Of a DNA stretch of 64,000 nt, positions 32,101-47,100 are shown one piece after another. A program made the translations under genes and the position numbers. The stretch's first letter is position 1, and each line of letters begins with the position of its first letter. Source of the DNA: Haemonchus contortus (lineage: Eukaryota > Nematoda > Chromadorea > Rhabditida > Trichostrongylidae); assembly GCA_000469685.2 (NCBI GenBank), contig LS997566.1:13477618-13541617 (forward strand), given 5' to 3'. Below the pieces are notes generated by a model. It was given only the letters and a program-made list of their open reading frames with translations. It made no database searches and was not told the origin of the DNA.

Positions 32101-35100
32101 CGAGGGATAGTAAGGGTGTAGGCGATAGCCCTTTATAACAACGGCGGCGTAGGTGGATTCTTATGTACTCATTATATACCACTTGTAATAACGACGTCTA
32201 CCTATGTACTCCTATAGGTATCATTCAATTTGACTCTAGGGCTAGTCCTCATCGAATTCACAAGATCAGAGGAGACGTTTTCACCCCAATTTGATCGAAT
32301 TCTGTCTAATTACTCGCTTACTGCCATTATTTAATATCTTAGAAGATTCTTGAGAAACTGTGGGAAAAATGGATAGGAATCTGACCTGTTGTAAATTATG
32401 AGTAACAGATTGAAGAATTGCTTTTAACATAGGGAAAGAGAGCACAACGTCGATCAGATGGAATGCGTAGAAGAAGGGCGAAATAAACACTCCACAAGCT
32501 GAACATAGTAAATAGCCGACACGGTAGAGGAACTGGCCATTGGTGAGAATCACTCCAATCCAAAGCCAGCAGGTGTAACTGAAACATGCTTCAATTTGTT
32601 CTCAACTTCTACACAAATGTATCCTCAGAATAAAAGGTGAAATAGTCATTCTCAAAACTCTTCTCTATCTCGAGCTTAGTTTGGCTGAACTGAACTCGGC
32701 TCGGTTTTGGGAAGCCAGAATTTGAGGACACTCGGGCAATCCTAGACAAGCCAAGGCTAGGTGCTGTAGGCTGGCATGAGTTCTAACAGTCCCGTCACCA
32801 TTCAAAGATAAGGCCAGTTTTATTACGAGGAGGTATCAGCAATCAATCACAATAGCCGTTGCAGGCGATGGCTCGAACCGTCGCCGATCAAATGGCTGGA
32901 CTTCTTCACAACCGTCTCCACACAAAAAACACTAATTCATTCATATTTCCGTCAACATTTCCGATATCTGCGATATCGGCATCGACAAAAAAGTCATGAG
33001 CCCTAAAGTCCCAGTCCCTGAGAGGAATGGTCCTACAGTTTTCCAACAATGACGAATCTGAAATCTACAAGTATCTATCTCACTTGGATCGGATCGAAAA
33101 TGGCTTAGATAAGGGTCACTAAAAGGCATTCGTGTTCCAGAGGTATTATAGAGGCTGCACTATAACAATGGAGCACATATTTTAAAAATTCGAACAAGTC
33201 ATGTCCTTTGATGACAATGGGAGGCAATTTTTGGAAATTTCGGGCCATTACAGCCAGCTCTTTACGTAATTGCACGAGACTGGATCTCGTCCAGACAACC
33301 ATTTCTTAGCATTTCCGTTATGACAATCTCCTACAACCCCTCATGGTCAGTACTACTGCTTTACATTCTGCAGATTTGCCAATTTTCTCGCTTTCTCCGC
33401 CACTAACACTCCCACTTCTCAACTGAAGAGGGTACCCCAAAGTTATCTTAATGTGTATAAGCGTCTGTAGCAAATGCAAACTTACCGATAGTCGAAGCTG
33501 TTATCGCTTGAGCTTTTCTCTTCCCCAAGAATCGATGTTAGAATTTCTTCATCAACCTGAAAAGCAGAAAATCAGTAGGAACACACCCCTCTCAATTGAA
33601 AATAAGTATCGCTGCTGCGCTCTAATAGAATTTCATGCTGCTGAAACTAGCAACAGGACTGACCAATTTTGACCGACGTTTCGGACCTCGCTATGGATCC
33701 TTACCAAAATTCAACTCGAAAACTGGACCATCCTTGCTTCCCACTTTCCCTTTGCTTGTGTCCAACACCATTGTGATGTCTGCCGCTCCTACTGGCTTGC
33801 ACCACTCCCCCTCGACCAGGACCCTCTGCCGTTCCCACAACTTTTCTGTTGGAGTTCATCCATCTCTTTTGTTGACGGCTCCTCAGGGTCGCCTCTAGTC
33901 TATGTATAGAGTTCATGACTCAAAGGATACTGTATATCTGTAATTTCATAGAATCGCATTATATTGGCGACCAAAATCGCAGCACCATCATTAACACTCT
34001 GTTCCAGCTTAGCACTACCGTGTAATGGTAATGTCCAGACTACAGTCTATGTGGGAACTAATTCCTCCGTTTCCCTGATTTATTTCTGGCTTTCCACAAG
34101 CACCCAATCCACTCACTTCTGTTAAAATGGGATATTTACTATTAAGAAAGCCTCACCTGATCTTTGAACTTTTGACGAGTCTTCCGCCTAACGAATTTAT
34201 CCCAGTACATCATTGGAAATGATTTCGAACTGATAACAATGCGATCCAGGTACCTTCAAGATCAATAATCAAGTTCAGTACTAGAGCGGAAACCTGAGTT
34301 CGCAGAAAAAGCAAAAGGTTTGTCCAACCAACATTTGCTGTCTGATCTTTCACAGTAACTCAATCAGACAGAAGAGAGCTTTAACGCATTTCGCTTCCAT
34401 CTGCGAGCTTAATTCGGAGATTATAACTACTAACCAAAGAAGGGTATCGATCACACCGCTTTCTTCATTATCCTCTTCCGTGATCCAGCAGCCGTCAAAC
34501 ATAAGACGTCGCGCAACTTCCTTTTCACGTTTGAAGGTGATGAGTGGGATCTAAAAATAAGATTGATAGTTTTAAAAATATTCTACTGGGAGCTAGGCCC
34601 TGTGAATATCAAGTCGAAAGTTTCATGTTCCTCTTATAACTGTGTATTGGCCTGGTTACAACACAGGCACGAAAATTCAGTCCGGCACTCGGCTCTTACA
34701 GTAATCCGGCACGTGTTAACTCGTAAATTTTTACCCGGCACATATACGACGCGTTGAAAAGAGGCTTTGGGCAAGGACACGGGCTGGGTGGTTGGGTAAG
34801 CCAGGGGGTTACTGTAAGAGCCGAGTGCCGGACCGAATTTTCATTTTAGTGGTTACAACAGCTAAGCGCAAATAATGAATACTAAGGCTAACAATCCCAG
34901 GGACACAGAAGGCGCTCACAGCTTCGTCAATCGGACTTCGCCTGGTGAGTCAGGGAAAGATGGAATTAGAAGGTGAGTATGAACTACCTACCACTTACAT
35001 CGCAATGATGGCGTGTTGGCCCTACCTTCCGAACGGTGCAAGGAGTAGAATCGAGCGCCTGGGAACGTAATCTGATGCTACTCTTCCTTCAATACTCCGA

Positions 35101-38071
35101 GATTACAGCGGAGAATAATACCCTGCACTCACGGGGTCTTGGTAGTATAAGGGATAAGAGCATGGTGCCCGGATAGCACAAGTACGGGTTAGGGTCCCGT
35201 CCGGAGCCGAAGTTTTGTCCGTAATTGTCCAACGCTGTGAGACTACGCATACACCTATACGATGAATTTCAGACGGACTTATTCCCCGTTCTCTCGTATG
35301 TGCCTCGTAAACCGAGCTACTAAGCAACGTTTGGCCTTTACAAATTTAGACCATAGATGAATTTGTTTTCGCATCCTTATTGACGCGTGAACCTATGGGA
35401 TCTTGCTGCTCAAAGGCAGTTGAGTCACGAAAGGATTGCTTCAGTGCTCTACCCGACGTCCATATCTATGCCGCTTTGAAAGCATATGTACATTACTGCA
35501 GGACCCTTGAAGCCAAACAGTCACCACTAGCTTCCAATAAGACTTGTGATGACAGAAAAAGGACTGGTTCTAATGGTAAGACCGCACGCAATGTTAGGTC
35601 ATTACCAATAAATTGCTGATATGCTCAAAATATTCGGAAATTCGAGCATTTCCTCAACTGGGTTAATGATTCCATTGCAGCCCCTTCTCGTTGGTAAAGG
35701 AATAAGCCGTTCGCAAAAATAAATTATGAGTGAGGAAGGTAGCTTCCGATTGTCTTGGGACTGATCATTGGTGTTAGACACTGGATGATGTCTGCACTCA
35801 CTTTGAGCTGATAGAAGGAAACGAGCAATGCGAACGATGTTGTGAGGTGAAGTACGCTGATCCAGTACAATACCTATAACAAAGAAAATATTACGTTGCG
35901 ACTAAGCTCATACGTTAATAAATTCCATTTATAAATTCAGGATCTCAGCAGGTAAACCTGCGGTTAACCCCAACAAAAAGTCCAGCTCCATGATTAAACG
36001 ACACAAAACTTGAAAGAGAAGATTAACCATTCATTTAACTAGGGGTATGTTTTAGAAAAAAGGAAGCTGGTCGTTACTAGAGAAAAGGATCCTGAATTTA
36101 TAATATTGTTAGAAATACCGTTCTCACGAATTACCTGCGCCAATACCCAGCCCGTGAGCTCATATTCAACATAAGGTACCACCATTCCAGTAATAAATAC
36201 AACTTCGTTAGTGTTTTCGTCATCTTCTTCAACTTCGGGCTTTTCTGAAATATTGTATAGTCTCAATAAAATCAGTGACAGGGCATACATAGCTTAATTT
36301 TATTTGCTTTCCGGAAAAGCACAAAGCACAAAGGCTTATTCCACGATGAGAATGATTTCTCGGAATTTTTTTGGGACAGCCCCTAAGGATAGCAAAGGGA
36401 CGCTGTCGGTTCGAAAACGGTCTAGATAGGGCGAAATAGGGGCCACAAAACCGGCTTAGCCGACATAGACATCCGAAAGACGAGTTCTCACGGCGTTATA
36501 GAGACTGTAGAGATTTCGCCACTCGCAACGGGACTTACACGTCACACGTTCGCAGCTACATGAAGCCAATGGCGCACACATTTGGGCAGGTCGTCCAAAT
36601 ACCCCTTCCATGCGACCTTTGTCGTTCCATTCTCGTCCAACTCCTAATTTTATTAGTGCTAGCTCATATTTTTCTGAATACGCCGATTCTACATTTTCTT
36701 GGTCACTTTTGCATATCCTCGAAGAATATTATTTCTTCAAAACCAGATACCCCAAATTTATCGAGAGTTATGCATTCAAGAAAGGATCAGTTAATTTCGA
36801 AGGAGTTGTCTAGCAGGTTTCTTACCGGGTTCAGTGTGCCTAATGTCGACTCGATGGAAAAGCAAAATAACGTTAATGAAGAACGCCAAATAAAGTGTTG
36901 TCTTCTCGATGGTTTTGAAGTTGCGTGCTAGGACGTTCTGCAAAGAGAAGTCTTATAGGTACACTTGTCCACTTTATAAAAACCACTATGCCTGTCTTCT
37001 TACCAATACTGATCCCCTGGTTCGACCCATACTCTGTTCAGCTATCTTTGGCTCATACGAAACACCAGTCACATCGACTTCCGATGGCGCCATTGCCAAG
37101 GCTGGAGCGCCGATTGATTCGTAGATGCTGAAAAGTTGGTCTAAGAACGAAGTGACTTTGCGGAGCTCCTTGAATCGGAAACTGTAGGCCGTTGGTAATT
37201 GTTATTTGCCCCTGTAATCACGGTATACACCGCATCCAATCAAAATTCCCACCTGTCAAAAATAGCTTATTGTAACTTTCAAAAAAAAGTTCAACTGCTG
37301 TTACAGGACGTCCTCGGTAATGAGTTTCCTTCTCAAATAGTCTGTACAAGCTCAACTTTTTCTCAACGACAAACTTTTGGGGCCCCGTTTTGTCCTTCGG
37401 GAAAGCGAAAGCAATTCCCTCAGATCATTCGATCGCACAAACTGGGACCCCCTAATTGAAAGTCTATACGTGCTCTACCGCGACCAACGTTGAAAAGATG
37501 GCAGCACTAAAAAAAATACTAAAAATCGAATATGGTACATTCGTAAATGTTGTACGCACCAGTTAGGAAGAGACGATTTTTGCTACTACTGGAAAAGAGA
37601 TTTGTAATTCCAGAAAATTTTGAACCTTGGTGCCTTTGGCCCACTTGGCGGTGGTGTGGGTATATTAGGCGGAGTCTTGTTATTGTTGGTTGTCGTTGGT
37701 TCATCGGAAGTCGTGTAATCTTCTGTAACGACTTGCGGAATCTCTTGGGCATTAGGCGTAGGCAGTTGTTCGGCGCTCAAACCAAAAGCGTCCACTCCAA
37801 GGTGCGTTGGATGAAAATCGGGCAAAATCGGTTGATTGGAATACAAATGGGCCCTGAAAAATCTAGTGGGTTTACAGATTTACGGCGAACGCAAACAGAA
37901 AGGCTTACTTTGGCTTTTCTTCCTCTTCCGTGCGATCAGGTGAAGTAAGGAAGTATGCAAAGCGGAACAGTGTCATCAAAAGTAGATAGGCAGCGTAACT
38001 GAATGTCTTCCCACATTGGAACAGTATTAGTGTAGTCGCCCAGAGTAACTGCATCCATGTCATTTGACTGA

Positions 38072-38112
<41 letters not shown>

Positions 38113-41100
38113 TAATAATAATAATAATATTAACAACAATAATGATAGTAGTCAAATTCTATCCACGACATATTGGCATTTCTCATAGGTGTACCTTGGT
38201 GTAAGCTGATGGGATGAAGAGGTAGTGTTTGGGCAAATTATTGGCTCTCATAATTTTCGACACATTCCAAGCTTTCTATCTCGCTGCCAACCCTCTACAT
38301 CGCTTGATCCCATCAAAAGAACAATCATCACGATTAAAATGGTTTCTGAGATATCTCTCTAGGATGAAGTTGTGGCTCAGACCTTCCCTCCTCCCTTCAG
38401 CCATATGAGGAAACTGTAAGATCAGAAAACGGCTCTAGTAGAGCGTTGCAAAGGGCTCATAGATGGTCTCGGCTGTATGCCACACCCAAAGGTGTACGAG
38501 TTCCAACACGCCGTAGGGGCTGCACCATTTACAGGGGACACAAGTGTTGGAAATTCAAACGACTAGGCGTGACCCATTGCGACAGTGGAAGGTGGTTTCA
38601 ATTTTGCTCAGTGCAGTCAGCTCTTTACGCAACCAGCGCAATTGAAATCTCGTCCGAACACCCTTCCCGGCAATTTTCGTCGTGGAATCTCGTACAACCT
38701 CTATATCCACTCCTTATAAGAGGGCCCTATAATTCGAGAATTCGGCAGGTTTTTTCGCACTCTCCGCCACCAGTGCACGATATTCTACCAGAACTTTCGC
38801 TTACCAATTTTAACAAAACAGAAAAAGTTAGCACTCACCGTACTTGTCCACTGATTTTTTTGAAGGTCTGTTTAACGTTCTCCGGTCGCAGCGCAGATGC
38901 TGCCGTCAGACCGTAGTTGTAGCCACTCTTGAATGTCTGGGAGATTTGCCTAGATGAGTAGATCATCAGCATAGGAAATGAATAAATAGGGTCCATCAAC
39001 TAGTAAACTACAGAAAAACACCATAAGGAGGAAAGCATTATAGCTTCATAGAAGTAAGCTAAAGATTCATGAAAAGTTAAACTAGTCAGGAAACGCTGTG
39101 CTATGAAGCCAATTGCTTCGGGAGGAAAGAAGAAATAATGAAAATAATGGGTAACGCAGAGTTTCGAGGATAAGGAGAGTACTCTACCTCCTTGCCAGTA
39201 CCAGTAGATTTACAAAACATCAAGCTATTCGGGGAAAAAAGAGAAAGCCCTCCCCCCCCCCCCCCATTGTAGTTTCGAGACAAAACTCACTCTCCAGCAC
39301 TGCTCTGCTGTAGGAAATAATCTCGCTGTTTCATAGCACGTTCCATTTTTGAGTCCGTATCACCGGAAGATATTTCAGCCGCATGCTGCATCTCGAAAAT
39401 CGTGTCCTAGACAGAAAAATATAGGGGGTTTACCGTCCACGACTCTTTGGACCCGTAAGTAATGTAGGTAATTTATTACCTCACAGAAATTGATGAATGC
39501 CTCGAGTTTGCCTTGATCACCGCCATCATCTTGTAGCACGTTGAATAGGAAAGAGTTCTTCGAGTCACTAAATTAGAACAAGTTATATATGCATTATGTT
39601 CTTTCAGTATTGCGAGAAATTAAAGGAGATGAGGGCTGATTAGTGATTACAGAACACCCATACTGCATCGAATAATATGAAAATATCGAATAAAACATTA
39701 AGGATGAGAATAAGGATAAATTCTTTAGACGTTTATCAATCCCGTGTGACAATGAGAAATGCACCCCTGCATTCGACTGACATCTGAAATTATCCTGAGC
39801 TTTCGTCCTCGCTTTGCTGTATGGCCTTTACAATGACTTGGGTTACGATAGCCAGCCGATATACAAGTCAGCGCTCTAATCCTCTCAGACAAGTCTTCTA
39901 CCAAGTAAACAACCCCGGAGGGAGGGAAGACTTAGTTGGCCCAGGACGAGATCGAGTCCGTATTCAAATCCTTGACCGTACGCGTACGGTAGTGCGTCAC
40001 TTGCCACTACGCTACTTCCGCTCAAATAAAACCCTACGGCTTTGAAAACAGTTGACAGAAAAACAGGATTACAAGTTGAAAGGGAAACGAAAACATCAGT
40101 CAGCTATTGTCTTATTGCCGTTACATGTCACTCTATCTGACATGCTCCTCCCACTGGTAGAATTCAAAATATAATAAAATGCCTATAGAATCGAGATCAG
40201 ACGAGAGAGTGTCATTGCTTTTAGTGTACTCAATGTTTTGCTACTTTTTCTTGGATTCAACGTACCGGATTTGTTGTTTTCCCCACTGCTCGAGCCAAGA
40301 TTCCTGGATCTCGAAATAGATCTTCTCTACACGTTTGCTTGAGCCCATGATTTCAATTCTGCCCAGGAATGGATCGAAGTATTCCAATAAGGTTTGAGCC
40401 TGAAACGAGTACGAGTAGAAATAAGTCTTGACGATAAAGTCTCCTGGCGTGAAACATCGAAAAACTGAGTAAGCTTTCCTCTAGGAATATAGGAAACCAG
40501 CCAGTACCTTCTCAATAATTTTCTCCAGCCTCGGGTCATTGGTTATATGTTCCTTGAGATTTGTCAGCAGCACAGCCAGGTTGAAACCAATGTCTCGGGC
40601 TGGATTATGGAATCTCTCTGTGAATTCCATATAGTCCACTTTGCCGTCATTGTTCACATCGGTACACATCATTAGATATGTGATATCCTCTCTGCAAGTT
40701 GAAAATCAGTTTGTCGGAATAAAGCAGTTTTTTGGGGCCAATCACTGAAATGGCTGTTGTTATGGGCCACCTAGGGCTCATTTTTTGTACACAATCCGCT
40801 TTATGTAGTGCCGCTTGATTTGAAATGTGAAGAATGTTCCTCTAGCCTACTCGGAATCCAACATGCGCTCTCAGAAACGGCACCCCATCACAAAAGCACA
40901 AGAATAGATGAATAACACATCATGCCTTCCGACAAAAGCTTCACAAAAGAGGTCGTTCTCGTTTTTGCATTTGCAATTTACGTCTCAAAAGTCCGTCTCT
41001 GTCGGTCAACCCACTCATCGACACCCTTTTTCCAAAGGCAGTACTACTCTATCCTGAAGAGCTTTCCTTTTCTCCTCTCTACCTCCCTTTACACATTGCA

Positions 41101-44100
41101 TGTGCACTAGCCCTGGGTAGTCAACCAGCATAGCCATGTCACCTTGGACATACCCTTCAAAAGGAACTCATCATACTTTTATCTTGCAAGTTTATGAGTA
41201 ATGGGTATGAGCCCGTTCAGTAGAAGGACGCAGATACTTGGGCTACTCATCTCCTAGGACCGCTACATTTGAGCTTTTAAATCGAGCTCATCCAATTCGG
41301 TCAATCCTATCAAAATTCTTAAAATACATAATATTTTGGTGACTCACACTGTGTACATTTTTTGACTTTCCATGGCACGCTGGAACTCCTTCGGACTAAT
41401 CCAACCATCTCTGTTTGTGTCAAAGTCCTAGAATGACATGAACTCTGTTAAACTTCAACCACAAACACCCTCATCTGTTATCGATATGATCTCTTAAACT
41501 TTTGGATGCTGCTAGATGCTACCCACGACGATCACTACAAATGGTATAATTCTTCTTGAGACAGCATTTTATTTTTGAAAGATTTAGAAATGGAATCTTT
41601 GAGGAAGAGTGAAGAGAAGATAGAGGAAATCAAGAAAAAACTATGTACATGTCTCAGCCATAGAACTTTCGTTGCAGTGGTTCACTTTCTCTCTATAAGA
41701 AAACCAGCAACGGGAGAAGTCCATTGAAGAGGGTTCCCCACCAAGAGGACATCAGCTACAACGCAAAGAGTGTATTCAGTGGATTTACATTTGGTCTGCA
41801 GTATAAGTCGCGGCACTGCTTCGAGACGGGTATTCGACAAGCCGGACCGGACCGCCCAAACTTCTCACAGCAAAGGATTCCTAGAGGGCGTTATTACCCT
41901 ACTCCAAGCAACGTCCTTTATTACTCAACAGCTACTATTTCGGGACTGGCGAATCCGATAAAATGCAATTAGCGTTCTCGAAGCTGCTGAACGATAAATG
42001 ATGTGATGGCAGCCGTAAAACAGGTAGGTTGACGAGAAGTTCTAAAAGAGGTGTTCAAAAAGAACTGCAAAAGTAGTTTTGTACTTCGTACAATTAGTTT
42101 AACCTTGGGCTGTATTAACTGTAAAACAAAGCGTGTTCAACTACTGAGTGTAGGACAGTTTTCATGAAGTGAGCGAGAGTTGATACGATCTAAACTCAAG
42201 AAATATACAAATAAGGGGGTATACGCCACACGACCCGTCTTCTATGTTGCTTATCGTTGCGTCAAACTGCCAAGAGGTGGAACTACGAAACGTTAGCACG
42301 AACCATGGTTTTGATCACGATCATCCTCTGAAGTATAATTTACCTGGAATGCTTGGGATGTTGTCAGATCCTTCAATTTAAGGAACATGTCCGAGAATTT
42401 CAGAATTTTCTCTACAGACGGTTGTGATTCTACCAACGCGTCAACCATTTGCTTTCCGATTGGTCCATTGAGAACGTTACCTAAAAAACGAGTAGTTCCA
42501 GTGATAGCCATTGTACTCCGCAGATGGATGTAATAGGAAGATACCTTCGAGCATGGAAAGCATCAGAACAATCATGTCCTTTTGAAGATTCAAAAACTCT
42601 CGCAGTAATTCGAGTTGAGTAGAGTTCTTGTATAACTTCTCCATCATATGAGCGAACAAGAAGAAGAAACCATTAATGGCGTCCCATAAACGTGAATTCG
42701 CCAACGTCATCTGGTTGCCAACACATGGTCCCTGAACAAAAAGAGAAAACTTAGCTTCCGACAAAAAAGAATCGCTTATTTATTGGTTCTACTCAATTAT
42801 CTGGGCGGAGGTGATGAAGTGGCAAGTGGCGCACTATCTCACATGGTCAGAGGTTCGAATCCCGGATCGATATCCGCCTAGGCCAACCAAGCGTTCCATC
42901 ATTCCGAGGTAGGTTAATTGGTACCAGACTCGTCTGGGATGACAAAGCCTTGACTTGCATATCGGCTGGCCACTTCAAGTCATTGTATAGGCCACAAACA
43001 CACTCATTACGCCACTACGACTCTGAATGGAAGTCGAGTGCGGGGGCGCATTCCTCAAACGGGGTTGATTAACACCAAGAACTTTATCATTAATAATTAA
43101 TTATCTATTAGATGAAGTCTTCAGAACAAGAAGTCACTACTTAACCTCTTTTCAAAAAATTGTAAAGGCTCGCTACATCTATGAAAGTGATTGTTCATCC
43201 GAATTTTTCATTTTAGAATAGTGTTTTTGTTCGGGATTACCTGAATGCTCTCAGTGAGGGTGTTGAACACCTGACTGCATACTTGTATTGCTCGTAAGAA
43301 GTACTCCTTTCCACCTTCATCGATTACTTCCTGAAAAAAAAACAATCATTTTCCCCGCGAGTAATTATTGCTTGGGCAAGAACCGTGGATGGTCCTATTC
43401 CAGGATCGGCACGATTTTCTGGAGCTTTGGAGTAATATCAGACTGATCATAACAAGAGAAAATGCGCTCTAAAAAAGGGATTAATCTGGTTGCACTGCTA
43501 GGGTGGCATAAGGTGGCAGCATATTTCCAATCTTTTCATCAACCGCGTTTCTCACCCATATTTTATTATTTGGCTCTGATCTACAAATCGGGGGAGGGGG
43601 GGGGGGGGGGGAGGGGTGAACACAATTTGGACTTCCCAGGAATTTAGGCAACTCTAGCCCAAATGCATGTTAGACATTTCTAGGATGTTCAATACTTAAG
43701 AATGCCACTCATTAGGCTAATTCGGAGCTGCCAGGTCGGTTACTGGGCGTTAACATCGACGACCCCGCGACGCAGCGGAGATGAACGCGGATGATAACAG
43801 CAATCAGTTGACGACACCCTTCTACCATTGGGTGAGGACTGAGGAATAATGGCAAAGTTCATAAACCCCGACGATGGGTATACCGCATGGTGTCGCCTTT
43901 CGGCCTTGGAGCAGACGATCCAATCTCTTTCTCTTCTCTCTCTACATCAAGGACTCAACTCTCTCAGCAGCTTATCGGTGGGAACGACAAGTGGGTCATG
44001 TACGAAAGCCTGAAGCTCTAAAGGTGGCCCAAACATGAACCGCTCTCGAAGCTTACCCTTCGGTTCAAACTATCTTCTTTTCTTGTTGGTGGTTCAGGTG

Positions 44101-47100
44101 TGGAATGGACGACTGAGAGGTTATAGGTTAGGGGCTTATCATCACTTTGACGTGTGTTCCTCAAATTTGAAGCCTCATAACTCACGCAGACCATATAAGA
44201 GGAGAATAAGTCGGTATGCCTTCCGACCACGTGAAGGTTAAGTGGCAAAGTTGGGGATTACTGGCTACCCACCCATCTTCAAAGTCGCGTGGATGGAAGG
44301 AAGTTCAAGCTTAAAGTGGGGTCGTTAAGGGACCCAATGAAGTCGTCAGTGTCCAGCTACCATTTTTCTGGGAAAATGATGAAAACTGCCTGAATGTTAG
44401 CATCAAGTGGTCCCTGGGGATATAACGAACCTCTGACAATTTACAGTAAAAGGCCAGGGGGAAAATTAGAAAAGGCTGTTGCAGTGACGCAATAGCTCCA
44501 AAGACTGTATGCGCTGATTTGCAGAGCTCAAGGTAGAGGACCCTAGATAGTAGGATAACTGGTCAAGTCTTTGCGATTTCGCTTATGAGAAGGAGCTTCT
44601 TATTCTCTTCGTTCTCTTTTGTAATAGAAACACGCCTTTAAGTTGTGTTCGGCTAAGACGAGCGCCATATTGCCTTCACTAGTAAAGCTGTACCTTGCTC
44701 GAATAGTGCCAGTAAAAGTCCATAACGGATTCTTGAAGTCGCAGGAGATAGTCGACCGTACTGTTAATCAAATTCACACTTGTTGTGTGGCCTGGTTGTG
44801 TGCGAAGGTAGTTTTGGAAGTCTATAAAAACAGGGCTGAGCTATGGCTTTGGAAAGCAGCGAAAAATCGAGCGACTTACCGAGGTTATGGCCTTCACAGG
44901 TCAGCTGTAGGAATCGAAACAGTGAGCATGTGAAATCAGCGTCGTTCAAATTCTGATTCCCACCGGAAGCCAGCTCTGCTCCCATGCCTAGACCTTCCGC
45001 CTAAAATGGAGAAGACCCTATTCACAATTCTCGACCCCACGTTCACTTCTCGTGGAATTTTTTTAATCTTACAGCTATTTTAGACCCTTTAAATGACACC
45101 AAAGACGAAGTGACAGTAAGCAACAGAAAACAGGGGAAATAGTGCAACTGAGAAAAGCATCACGATTATAAAATCCAGAAACGAACCTTGATTTGACGTT
45201 CGAACATTTCCAGATTCAGCACAGAGCACTTATTCATGAGACCGGCCATTGAAGTGAAGAAGCGGACATCTTTCTTCAGTTGAAGATATTCGATCAGCAT
45301 CTGAAGCGAATTATCGTGTACCCATGAATGGCCATGGATGAAGAATTGGAGTAAGAGTAAGACAGCTCTTTTCAAAACTTCAATCATAAAAAACAAAGCC
45401 CTCAGTAATGGTCGGCCCCACAAAAAAAGCGGGCCAACTTTCACTCGAATGAGCAAAGCATGCTCATCATGAACTTTTCTATTTTAAGCTTGTCAAGTAA
45501 ATTCAGCATCCATTCGCCATAGGGAAGCGTTTACGTGAAGTTCTTATCTATCAAAGTGCCCAAGCTAGCTAAATAGAAAATGAACTGTGAGCAGTTCATT
45601 TTCTATTTACTGGGCAAACTTTTCTAATAGTGGACTCCCTTATGGGAAGGGATCAAGAAGTATCGAAAAGATGTTGTTGTTATTATTGTTGTTGTTTAAT
45701 GCTGCCATTAAAAACTACAACAGTAAGTGCACGTACTCGTTGAATGTCAACGTTTCCGCCTGAGAGGAGATGAATGCCGAGTTCGAGAGTACGAGCAACC
45801 ATGTCGTTTGGTTCACCGTTGCTTGCTGATAGGTACATGAGGCACATAATTGCCGCTCCTCTATCCGCAAGCACACCCTGTTCAGCGCGGAGTGCTTGGG
45901 ACTGCTCCTCTTTTTGCTGAAAATAGTATTTATAAAGTTTGAAGATCCCAGTTCAGTCAAGTGGATATAGATTACTGTACTTGGAATGTTCTATATGAAT
46001 ACAAAGTGTTAGTGCTTTTACTCAAATGCTTCTCAAATGGTAAGTCACGGCTGTTGACATGTTAGTAATGAATTGAAGGACTGGTTACCTTATCGGGAAT
46101 ACTTTACAAACCCTGGAATTAGCCGAAGGATACTACTCCAACGTTCGAATGCTTTCCTCCATGCATTTGGGCGAGCAACCACGCCTCTTTACTATTCCCG
46201 GAACTCCCTTTCGATGCCGCTTTTTAATCAGTGTCTGTGGGATGCGCCTTTAATACAGATTATGGAAGGTATGTGGTGCTGGTGGTATACCAGAAGCCAC
46301 ACCTGACATGGTACACTGTATGTACATAACGTGCAGTATTTCTCGATGTATTAGGGGTTGCTTCCATACGTTTCCTAACCATCGCACTAGGTAAATAAAG
46401 GACAGAAAGGCAGGCATTGCATCCTGCAGGGATTACCTTATACCAAATTAAGCAGTTTCAGGTAATAAAATGTTGAACGATAGGACAGATATTACCGCTT
46501 GATCAATTTCCGCATCGTCACCGTCATCACCATCTTCTTCTTCAATGTGGATGGATTGTGACATTACGTCGGCAAAACGAATATATCTAGATTGAAAGTA
46601 CAACTAACAGTTGTTGGAAACGAAATTCTGATTTTGTACGATGTCAGTGGTTATAAAAATGAACTGTAATCGATAAACAATTACTCGTAAAAAAATTAAA
46701 AGTGAAGGTAGTTGAAAACGAACAGATTATCATCGTGAATTGGTGCAGCCTGACTTTCCTCACTAGTGGCTGCACGTTGGAAGCAGCGGATGAGCTGTTT
46801 AAGAGGATCCGGGGGTGATCTGAAATAAAGTAATCCTCACAAGATTTCATCACTTATGATTATTTAAGACAACTTAACACTGGTATAGAATTTTTGAAGA
46901 CAGGCAGCTTTGAAGTGATTAGCGGGTGTATGGGAAAGAGTTATGCTACTAACTAAGAAATTCAGATCGAAGGTGAAAGCGAGGGGTACTCTCCGACACT
47001 ACGAAGTTAGCCTCAAAAGGTTGGCGAGTTATGGAAAACACTCCCGCCTCGGACGGGACTCGAATCCGTACTTGTACTATCCGTCACCGTGCTCTTATCC

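Noticed and set aside
36560..36931. 123-codon plus-strand frame
   Set aside because: Antisense to the receptor transmembrane exon at 36826-36937; no independent evidence.
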